Assembly: GCA_011772595.1 (NCBI GenBank)
Contig: WVZH01000318.1
Coordinates: 32,916 to 41,890, forward strand
Length of the DNA stretch: 8,975 nt
Direction of reading: 5' to 3'
Source of the DNA: Anaerolineales bacterium
Lineage (GTDB): Bacteria; Chloroflexota; Anaerolineae; Anaerolineales; E44-bin32
Positions 1 through 6,272 of this stretch are shown one piece after another. Every line of letters starts with the position of its first letter. Within the stretch, counting starts at the first letter, position 1. The position numbers and the translations under genes are program-made. The notes under the pieces are model-generated. The model was given only the letters and a program-made list of their open reading frames with translations. It was not told the DNA's origin and made no database searches.

Positions 1-2
1 CC

Positions 3-3000
3 GAGCCGGAGGAGGAAGAAGAATTCAGGCTTCCCGAAGAGGTCTTGCCCCCACCTCGCACCGGCGAGACCATCGAGGAGATTTTCCCGCCTCCAGCGAC
101 CATCGGTCCCGTTCAAGTCGATACCGGCCCTTTGGAAGTATTGCGATACTCCCCTGAAGGTGAGATCCCCATCGCACCTTTCGTGAACATCACCTTTAAC
201 CAACCCATGGTGCCGTTGGCGACCATCAGCGATCTGGCTGCAGAGCAGGTGCCCGTGATTATCGAACCGGCCTTGCAGGGTACCTGGCGCTGGTTAGGGA
301 CCAAGACCCTCAACTTCCAGTACGACTCCGAGTTGATCGACCGCTTGCCCATGTCGACGGAATATCGGGTCACGGTGCCCGCTGGAACCCAATCCGCGAT
401 CGGCGGCGTACTGGAAGAGACGGTCCAGTTCACCTTCAGCACCCCAACCGCAACCTTGATCCGCTACTACCCATCTCACGATCCACAGCCGTTGGACCCG
501 ATCTTTTTCATCGCCTTCGACCAGCGGATTGACCCACAAGCCGTACTGGCCACGATCGAGGTGAGGGCCGGCAGCCAACCAGTCCGCGTAAAACTTGCGA
601 CGGCGGAGGAAATCGAGAAGGACGAAGCCGTGCGCCAGATGGCAAAAAATGCCGGCGAAGGACGCTGGCTGGCCTTCCGAGCCGAGCAACTTCTGCCCGC
701 GGACACGAGTATCTCGGTGGCCATCGGCCCCGGCACACCCTCAGCAGAGGGACCGCTGGTCACGAAATCGCAGCAAAATTACGGATTCCACACGTACGCA
801 CCGTTGCGCATCGTCGACCACGGCTGTTCCTGGTACGACGATGACTGCCGTCCGTTGGTGCCTCTTTTCATCGAGTTCAACAATCCCATTGATGTCGAAT
901 CTTACGAAGAGGGCATGCTTCTCATCGATCCGGAATTGCCCGGCGCTTCCGTGATGATCTACGGAGACACGATCACCATTCGCGGCGCAACCGAGGGACG
1001 GAGAACCTACCGGGTCAATGTGGATGGGGACATCAAGGACATCTTCGGCCAGACCCTGGGGAAAGATACCTCCTTGAGGTTCAGAATCGGTCCTGCCGAA
1101 CCCTTGTTGATTGGACCTGACGACATCTTTGTCACTCTGGATCCCTCGGCCCGCGCACCTGTTTTATCCCTCTATGTAATTAACTACGACAGATTGGACG
1201 TTCAAATCTACGCCGTCGAGCCATCCGACTGGCCGGCATACCTGGAATATTTGCGCGAGTACCAAAGGACGGACGATCCGCCAGATCCGCCAGGTAAGCT
1301 CGTTCTGGATGAGACGAAACGTCTTGAGCTCCCCAACGACAAACTCACAGAAGTAGGTATTGACTTGAGCGATCTAATGGACGGCGACTACGGCCATTTC
1401 GTCGCTATCGTCAAGCCACCACGCAGCTTGCTGCAGGAAGAGCGCTACTGGGAAACCGTGCACGCCTGGGTTCAAGTGACACAGATCGGCGTGGATGCCT
1501 TCGTCGATCACAGCGAAATGGTGGTTTGGGCCAGCGCACTGCAGGACGGCTCGCCGCTGTCAGGCGTGACCCTTGGGTCCGGGCCAGACGGTGTCGATAA
1601 AGTCACCGGGCCAGATGGCATCGCCAGGTTCGACATCCCCGCATCAGGCGTAGCCTACCTGGTAGCGCGCCAGGGGGAAGATGAAGCCATGCTGCCCCAT
1701 GCGACGTACTACTGGAGTGATAGTGGCTGGCATCGAAGAACCCTCTACGACGAGCTGCGCTGGTATGTGTTCGACGACCGCAAGATGTACCGTCCCGACG
1801 AAGAGGTACACATTAAAGGGTGGCTTCGCCGCGTAGGCGCCGGCCAGGATGGCGACGTAGGACTGGTTGGCCCTCAGGTGACCGCGGTGCGCTACCAAAT
1901 CATCGGCGCACAGGGCAATGAGATTGGCAGCGGTAACGCTGAGGTCAACGCATTGGGCGGTTTTGATTTCGCCTTTACCTTGCCCGAGAACGCCAACCTG
2001 GGCTACGCTCAACTCATTCTGAACGCCGAAGGCAACCTCAGTGGGCTGACCAGCACCCAGTATTATCATAGCTTCCAGATTCAAGAATTCCGGCGCCCCG
2101 AATTCGAAGTGTCGGCTCGCAACGTGACGACGGGGCCCTACTTCGTCGGAGATCACGCTGTTGTGGCTGTGGAAGCGAAATACTATGCCGGCGACCCTCT
2201 GACCAACGCCGACGTAACCTGGAATGTAACCTCCTCCCCCAGCAACTATCAACCCCCCAATTGGCCAGGTTTCACCTTCGGCAGCTGGACACCCTGGTGG
2301 TGGTATTACGAGCACACCTATGAAGAGACGCAGGTTGAAACCTACACTGGAGTTACGGATGCCTCAGGCAACCATTATCTACGCATGGATTTCGACGCAA
2401 TCGCTGTTCCCAGGCCGTTCAGCATACTGGCCGAGGCCACCGTGTTCGACGTCAACCGCCAGGCTTGGGCGGGATCCACCAGCCTGCTGGTGCATCCCGC
2501 AAATCTCTACGTAGGCCTGCGCAGCGAACGCTATTTCGTCGAGCGTGGTACCCCGCTAGAGATCGAGCTGATCGTCACCGATCTGGATGGCAACGCCGTA
2601 AGCGACCGGCCGATCTACGTAACCGCAGCCCGCATGGAATGGAAATACCAGGATGGGGCCTGGCGCCAGGTGGAAGTGGAAGTGCAGGAATGCACCGTGG
2701 GCTCGAAAGCCGATCCAGTGACCTGCACCTTCGAGACCCTCATAGGGGGTCGCTACCAGATCACGGCGGTGATCACGGACGAGATGGGTCGCCAGAACCA
2801 GAGCAAGTTCACTCGTTGGGTCAGTGGAGGACAACAGCCTCCTTCCCGGGAGGTTGAACAAGAGACAGTCACGCTGATACCGGATAAGGAAACCTACCAG
2901 CCGGGTGATGTGGCCGAGATCCTCGTGCAATCTCCTTTCGCTCCCGCGGAAGGTCTATTGACCGTCAGCCGCAGCGGCATCCTCTATACAGAACGTTTCG

Positions 3001-5762
3001 ACATTGCGCAGGGTACCATCACCTTGCAAGTGCCCATCGAAGAGAAACACATCCCCAACCTGAATGTCCAGGTAGACGTCGTGGGTTCTGCGCCGCGCAC
3101 GGATGACGAGGGCCAGGTCGTCCCCGATGTGCCTCCACGACCCGCCTATGCCAGCGGTCAACTCAATCTCAGTATCCCTCCACTTCAGCGCACCCTTTCG
3201 CTCAAGGTGACGTCTCGTGAAACAGAGCTGGAACCCGGTGGGGAAACAACGGTTGATGTCATCCTAAAGGATGCTGATGGCCAGCCGGTGTCTAACGCTG
3301 AACTTGCCGTGGTCGTGGTCGATGAAGCCATTCTGGCACTGACCAACTACCAGCTCGCCGATCCCGTTTCGATCTTCTACCGACATCGCTCGTCCGATCT
3401 CGGTAGTCGCTACGGTCGCGCCAGTATCATTCTGGTCGATCCGCTGGCGCTTACCGAGGCGGGTGGCGAGTTACAGGTTCAGCCCACCCTGGTTGCTGGA
3501 AGAGAGCTGGTTGAGGCGGAGGCCATGGAAGCCCCCGCAGCCGCGCCCATGGAAGGCGCTATGGACGAAGCCAAGGCAGTCACCGATACCGGACCGGAAC
3601 CCATCCGCGTGCGCATGGACTTCAATCCACTGGCCACCTTCGCCCCGGAGGCACGCACCGATTCAAACGGGGAAGCCCACGTGGAGGTCAGGCTACCCGA
3701 TAACCTGACACGCTATCGGATCATGGTGGTCGCTGTAGACGCAGGGGGGGATCAATTCGGCTCCGCCGAGGCCAATCTGACCGCCCGGCTGCCGCTCATG
3801 GTGCGACCTTCAGCACCCCGCTTCCTCAATTTCGGTGACAAGTTCGAGCTACCGGTCGTGTTGCAGAACCAGACCGACGATCCCATGACTGTCGATGTGG
3901 TCCTTCAGACCACCAACATTGAGATCACCGGCGATCCTGGTCTGCGGGTTACCGTGCCCAAACGTGACAGGATCGAAGTGCGTTTCCCAGCGAGGACGGA
4001 AATGGCAGGCACAGCTCGCTTCCAGATTGCAGCGGTTTCGGGTAAGTACGCCGACGCAGCCACTGTGGATCTACCCGTTTACACACCGGCGACGACAGAG
4101 GCTTTTGCCACCTACGGCGTGATTGACGAAGGGGCCGTAGCGCAACCGGTCGCAGCGCCTGGGGATGTCTTCCCACAGTATGGCGGCCTGGAGATCAACA
4201 CCTCCTCCACCGCGTTGCAAGCGCTCACTGATGCCGTAATCTACTTGTTCTCGTATCCTTACGAGTGCTCGGAGCAGTTGGCTTCACGCATCTTGGGCGT
4301 CGCAGCCTTACGTGACGTGCTCACAGCATTCGAAGCCGAGGGACTACCCTCCCCTGAGGCCATGGAGGCCGCGGTTCGGCGGGACATCGAGCGGCTGAGC
4401 GGTTTACAAAACTGGGACGGGGGTTTCCCCTACTGGCGACGCGGTCAAGACTCGATCCCCTTCAACACCATCCACGTGGCGCATGCCTTACAGCGAGCCA
4501 AATTGAAGGGCTTCGAAGTGCCCGCGGACATGCAAGAGCGCCTGCTCTACTACTTGCGGGATATCGAGAGCCACTTCCCTTATTGGTATAGCTTGCGCAC
4601 CCGCCAGACACTCAGCGCCTATGCGCTCTACGTGCGCACCTTGATGGGCGATCGGGATCCTGAAAAAGCCCGCAATCTCCTGCATGAAGCCGGGCTGGAG
4701 GAGCTGTCCCTCGACGCCGTAGGCTGGATCTGGCAATCGCTGGTGGACGATCCCAATTCAGGCGAGGAGTTGGCGGCCATCCGCCTGCACATCAACAACC
4801 GCGTGGTGGAGACTGCCGGAGCGGCCAATTTCACCACCCACTATCACGACCAGACCTACCTGCTGCTCAGTTCCAATCGGCGCACAGACGGCATTCTTCT
4901 GGACACTTTGATTCTCGATAACCCGCAGAGCGACCTGATACCCAAGCTGGTCAACGGGCTGATGGCACATCGCAAGAAGGGACATTGGGGCAACACACAG
5001 GAGAACGTATTTGTCTTGCTGGCGCTCGACCGCTACTTCAACACCTTCGAGGCACAAACCCCGGACTTCGTCGCCCGTATCTGGCTAGGTGATACCTATG
5101 CCGGCAGCCATGAATACGTCGGACGCACCACCGAGCGGCACGAGACCAAGATCCCTATGCTGTACCTTGTGGACGAGTCTCTGGGAGGCGGCGAGACACA
5201 AGACCTGATTTTGAGCAAGGACGGTCCCGGTCGGCTCTACTACCGGCTGGGCTTGCGATACGCCCCCACCGACCTTTCCCTCGATCCTCTCGACATGGGC
5301 TTCGTCGTCCAGCGGGTCTACGAAGCGGTGGATGATTCCGAAGACGTGACCCGGGATGATGACGGTATCTGGCACGTCAAAGCCGGGACAAGGGTGCGAG
5401 TGCGGCTAACGATGGTCGCCGATAATCGTCGCTATCATGTGGCCTTGGTCGACCCGCTGCCAGCCGGGTTAGAGATCGTGAATCCGGCGCTGGCGGTCTC
5501 CGGCAGCGTCCCCCAGGACCCCAGCAGCTCGGATTACCGCTACGGATGGTGGTGGTGGTGGACCTGGTACACACACCAGAACATGCGCGACGAACGGGCC
5601 GAGGCGTTCACGCCGTTGCTGTGGGATGGGGTGTACGAGTACACCTACGTTGCACGCGCAACGACACCAGGCACCTTCGTCGTTCCGCCTGCTAAGGCGG
5701 AAGAGATGTATTCACCGGAGGTCTTCGGCCGCAGCGGCAGCGATTGGATGATCGTGGAGTAG
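3..5762 (+). CDS. Thioester-type bacterial alpha-2-macroglobulin family protein (5' end outside window)
   Basis: A large extracytoplasmic macroglobulin, in known members a protease trap that covalently holds attackers through a thioester. The frame is open to the left edge, with an acidic linker (EPEEEEEF) ahead of the first possible start (TTG at 45), so the true N-terminus and export signal are missing. Counting that TTG as residue 1, I see three bacterial Ig-like (Big_5-type) domains at about 31-350, macroglobulin repeats with the usual DDRKMYRPDEEVHIKG (577-592) and RRPEFEV (683-689), another macroglobulin start near 940 (DKETYQPGD), an Ala/Glu/Met-rich linker at 1154-1186, and the A2M domain (DFNPLATFAPEA, 1192-1203, to about 1275). 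A helical thioester domain follows with CSEQ at 1408-1411 and NWDGGFPYW, then a C-terminal domain ending in the family-typical PPAKAEEMYSPEVFGR. Stop TAG at 5760-5762. Only five cysteines are visible. The family call is sure; the physiological target is not. Confidence 0.95.
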   Translation, partial: EPEEEEEFRLPEEVLPPPRTGETIEEIFPPPATIGPVQVDTGPLEVLRYSPEGEIPIAPFVNITFNQPMVPLATISDLAAEQVPVIIEPALQGTWRWLGTKTLNFQYDSELIDRLPMSTEYRVTVPAGTQSAIGGVLEETVQFTFSTPTATLIRYYPSHDPQPLDPIFFIAFDQRIDPQAVLATIEVRAGSQPVRVKLATAEEIEKDEAVRQMAKNAGEGRWLAFRAEQLLPADTSISVAIGPGTPSAEGPLVTKSQQNYGFHTYAPLRIVDHGCSWYDDDCRPLVPLFIEFNNPIDVESYEEGMLLIDPELPGASVMIYGDTITIRGATEGRRTYRVNVDGDIKDIFGQTLGKDTSLRFRIGPAEPLLIGPDDIFVTLDPSARAPVLSLYVINYDRLDVQIYAVEPSDWPAYLEYLREYQRTDDPPDPPGKLVLDETKRLELPNDKLTEVGIDLSDLMDGDYGHFVAIVKPPRSLLQEERYWETVHAWVQVTQIGVDAFVDHSEMVVWASALQDGSPLSGVTLGSGPDGVDKVTGPDGIARFDIPASGVAYLVARQGEDEAMLPHATYYWSDSGWHRRTLYDELRWYVFDDRKMYRPDEEVHIKGWLRRVGAGQDGDVGLVGPQVTAVRYQIIGAQGNEIGSGNAEVNALGGFDFAFTLPENANLGYAQLILNAEGNLSGLTSTQYYHSFQIQEFRRPEFEVSARNVTTGPYFVGDHAVVAVEAKYYAGDPLTNADVTWNVTSSPSNYQPPNWPGFTFGSWTPWWWYYEHTYEETQVETYTGVTDASGNHYLRMDFDAIAVPRPFSILAEATVFDVNRQAWAGSTSLLVHPANLYVGLRSERYFVERGTPLEIELIVTDLDGNAVSDRPIYVTAARMEWKYQDGAWRQVEVEVQECTVGSKADPVTCTFETLIGGRYQITAVITDEMGRQNQSKFTRWVSGGQQPPSREVEQETVTLIPDKETYQPGDVAEILVQSPFAPAEGLLTVSRSGILYTERFDIAQGTITLQVPIEEKHIPNLNVQVDVVGSAPRTDDEGQVVPDVPPRPAYASGQLNLSIPPLQRTLSLKVTSRETELEPGGETTVDVILKDADGQPVSNAELAVVVVDEAILALTNYQLADPVSIFYRHRSSDLGSRYGRASIILVDPLALTEAGGELQVQPTLVAGRELVEAEAMEAPAAAPMEGAMDEAKAVTDTGPEPIRVRMDFNPLATFAPEARTDSNGEAHVEVRLPDNLTRYRIMVVAVDAGGDQFGSAEANLTARLPLMVRPSAPRFLNFGDKFELPVVLQNQTDDPMTVDVVLQTTNIEITGDPGLRVTVPKRDRIEVRFPARTEMAGTARFQIAAVSGKYADAATVDLPVYTPATTEAFATYGVIDEGAVAQPVAAPGDVFPQYGGLEINTSSTALQALTDAVIYLFSYPYECSEQLASRILGVAALRDVLTAFEAEGLPSPEAMEAAVRRDIERLSGLQNWDGGFPYWRRGQDSIPFNTIHVAHALQRAKLKGFEVPADMQERLLYYLRDIESHFPYWYSLRTRQTLSAYALYVRTLMGDRDPEKARNLLHEAGLEELSLDAVGWIWQSLVDDPNSGEELAAIRLHINNRVVETAGAANFTTHYHDQTYLLLSSNRRTDGILLDTLILDNPQSDLIPKLVNGLMAHRKKGHWGNTQENVFVLLALDRYFNTFEAQTPDFVARIWLGDTYAGSHEYVGRTTERHETKIPMLYLVDESLGGGETQDLILSKDGPGRLYYRLGLRYAPTDLSLDPLDMGFVVQRVYEAVDDSEDVTRDDDGIWHVKAGTRVRVRLTMVADNRRYHVALVDPLPAGLEIVNPALAVSGSVPQDPSSSDYRYGWWWWWTWYTHQNMRDERAEAFTPLLWDGVYEYTYVARATTPGTFVVPPAKAEEMYSPEVFGRSGSDWMIVE
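3504..3602 (+). other. Low-complexity Ala/Glu/Met linker, candidate bait region of the A2M protein
   Basis: Residues about 1154-1186 (TTG at 45 as residue 1) are almost entirely Glu, Ala, Met and Pro with a few Asp, Lys and Thr (for example EAEAMEAPAAAPMEGAMDEA). The stretch lies directly before the A2M domain, close to where the exposed protease bait sits in A2Ms, and looks disordered. The composition and position are seen directly; a bait role is inference. It has few basic residues (one Lys), so trypsin-like cleavage would be limited, while elastase-like or broad proteases would find many Ala and Met sites. Confidence 0.45.
4266..4277 (+). other. Thioester motif Cys-Ser-Glu-Gln of the A2M protein
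   Basis: Codons TGC TCG GAG CAG encode CSEQ inside the context YPYECSEQLASR. In A2M and complement proteins the Cys side chain (1408, counting the TTG at 45 as residue 1) and the Gln (1411) form the internal thioester that reacts with protease lysines. E. coli YfhM has the same C-x-E-Q arrangement after a YPYEC context, while the YfaS type lacks it. All required residues are present, so the thioester should be able to form. Actual thioester formation is inferred. Confidence 0.92.
5547..5561 (+). repeat. (TGG)5 trinucleotide run encoding five consecutive tryptophans
   Basis: Five TGG codons in a row give W1835-W1839 in the C-terminal domain of the A2M protein, followed by Thr-Trp-Tyr, so six of seven positions are Trp. 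The run is in frame and sits in the segment before THQNMRDERAEAF, which is a conserved part of bacterial A2M C-termini, so it is probably functional protein sequence, not a sequencing artefact. As a short tandem repeat it could vary in copy number without shifting the frame. Confidence 0.8.
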
Positions 5763-5872
5763 AGGCCGGATACGCACATTCCGAAGAAGCCGGTTCGATC
5801 CATCGAGCGGGGCGTGCCGTCGTCGAGGATGACATCTGCGAAAGCGTTTACAATCGCTGGACCGATGATAAA

Positions 5873-5916
5873 CATCCATGGACTTTCGAGGAAAGCTTAT
5901 ACGAGCCATCCATGGA
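5873..5916. repeat. Two copies of CATCCATGGA flanking a small hairpin
   Basis: CATCCATGGA occurs at 5873-5882 and again at 5907-5916. Each copy contains the 8-bp palindrome TCCATGGA, so the copies can pair with each other as well as act as direct repeats. Between them CTTTC (5883-5887) and GAAAG (5891-5895) form a 5-bp stem with a 3-base loop. The repeats are exact; any function is unknown. They could be a binding site or chance. Confidence 0.5.
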
Positions 5917-6042
5917 GGTTTTTCACTGGTTTCTCACTGTCCTAGATTTGTTAGACATGTCGCTGATTTACTACAACGCAGATGAGGTGATACTCGGAGA
6001 AGTTTCTGGCTGGTTTGCGTTTTGATTGGTGAGGAATAATCG

Positions 6043-6066
6043 ACATGATCTCTTGAGAGATGTTGT
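6043..6066. promoter_or_regulatory. Dyad ATCTCT-TG-AGAGAT with outer ACA/TGT arms, candidate operator
   Basis: ATCTCT (6048-6053) and AGAGAT (6056-6061) are perfect inverted repeats separated by TG. After two unmatched bases on each side, ACA (6043-6045) and TGT (6064-6066) extend the symmetry. The 24-base element is centred about 218 bases upstream of the cytochrome start. Its ATCTC/GAGAT half-sites recur in and beside the cytochrome promoter, which suggests a protein-binding site more than an RNA hairpin, since a 2-base loop is sterically unfavourable. The regulator is unknown. Confidence 0.45.
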
Positions 6067-6089
6067 AGTTGTGTGGTAATAAGTTTGTC

Positions 6090-6126
6090 GATATTCCATA
6101 AAAAGTACGGTTCGTTTAGGAATATC
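6090..6126. repeat. Inverted repeat with 12-bp stem and one bulged base
   Basis: GATATTCC (6090-6097) pairs with GGAATATC (6119-6126). Allowing A6098 to bulge, TAAA (6099-6102) pairs with TTTA (6115-6118), giving a 12-bp stem and a 12-base loop. It is AT-rich and lacks a following T-run on the + strand, so it is a poor intrinsic terminator. It might stabilise the 3' end of the A2M mRNA, or be a binding site upstream of the cytochrome promoter. Confidence 0.5.
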
Positions 6127-6193
6127 TTCCCCCTATTTCCCTATATTTAAAGTAGATAATTAATGTATTGCCCTAAAATAGAACTCTTGTATC

Positions 6194-6222
6194 TTGAATT
6201 GAGATGCATAAATCTCTATACT
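6194..6222 (+). promoter_or_regulatory. Sigma70-type promoter of the cytochrome gene
   Basis: A -35 box TTGAAT (6194-6199) and a -10 box TATACT (6217-6222) are separated by exactly 17 bases. Each matches the consensus at five or four positions of six respectively, with the key TTGA and TA...T kept. A start of transcription near 6229 would give a leader of about 44 bases before the ATG at 6273. The surroundings are AT-rich. This is the best promoter match in the gap, and it also argues against the upstream ATG at 6204, which lies in the spacer. Confidence 0.75.
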
Positions 6223-6237
6223 GTATATGGGCATCTC
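6201..6237. promoter_or_regulatory. Operator-like inverted repeats overlapping the cytochrome promoter
   Basis: GAGAT (6201-6205) and ATCTC (6212-6216) form an inverted repeat that exactly fills the spacer between the -35 and -10 boxes. In addition GAGATGC (6201-6207) is the perfect inverse of GCATCTC (6231-6237), which lies just past the -10 box and near the expected transcription start. A protein bound at these sites would block or bend the promoter. The repeats are seen directly; regulation is inferred, and the regulator cannot be named. Confidence 0.45.
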
Positions 6238-6263
6238 GGATTGAAAGGCTCGTTTTGAGCGGG

Positions 6264-6268
6264 GGAGG
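6264..6268 (+). promoter_or_regulatory. Ribosome-binding site GGAGG that fixes the cytochrome start
   Basis: GGAGG lies within a purine run (6261-6270) and ends four bases before the ATG at 6273-6275. The spacing is slightly short but workable, and no comparable site precedes the ATG at 6204. Starting at 6273 also places a textbook signal peptide at the exact N-terminus. Confidence 0.8.
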
Positions 6269-6272
6269 GGAT

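Larger units (their letters stand above)
5763..6272. other. Intergenic region with regulatory repeats, no convincing gene
   Basis: This 510-base gap separates the A2M stop from the cytochrome start. The first ~120 bases keep the GC-rich character of the upstream gene, while from about 5930 the sequence turns AT-rich. Open frames here either begin inside the A2M gene or lack a ribosome-binding site, and none resembles a known protein. No classical terminator with a T-tract follows the A2M stop directly. The region holds a repeated TCCATGGA palindrome, a dyad at 6043-6066, a bulged hairpin at 6090-6126 and the cytochrome promoter. Confidence 0.7.

Noticed and set aside
1644..2315. 223-codon minus-strand open frame within the A2M gene
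   Set aside because: It is antisense to strongly conserved macroglobulin domains in a GC-rich gene; long shadow frames are expected there.
5645..5875. Minus-strand frame with a segment reading IGPAIVNAFADVILDDGTP, faintly like the C-terminus of molybdenum hydroxylase large subunits
   Set aside because: Half of it lies antisense to the A2M gene, the similarity is a handful of residues, and there is no ribosome-binding site; too weak to call a remnant.
5744..6025. 93-codon + strand open frame starting inside the A2M 3' end
   Set aside because: It begins within the A2M coding sequence, has no ribosome-binding site, and its product shows no recognisable motif; it is probably chance.
6204..6272. 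Longer start for the cytochrome at ATG 6204 (23 extra residues)
   Set aside because: That ATG lies in the promoter spacer, lacks a ribosome-binding site, and would bury the signal peptide; the start at 6273 has GGAGG and a proper signal peptide.
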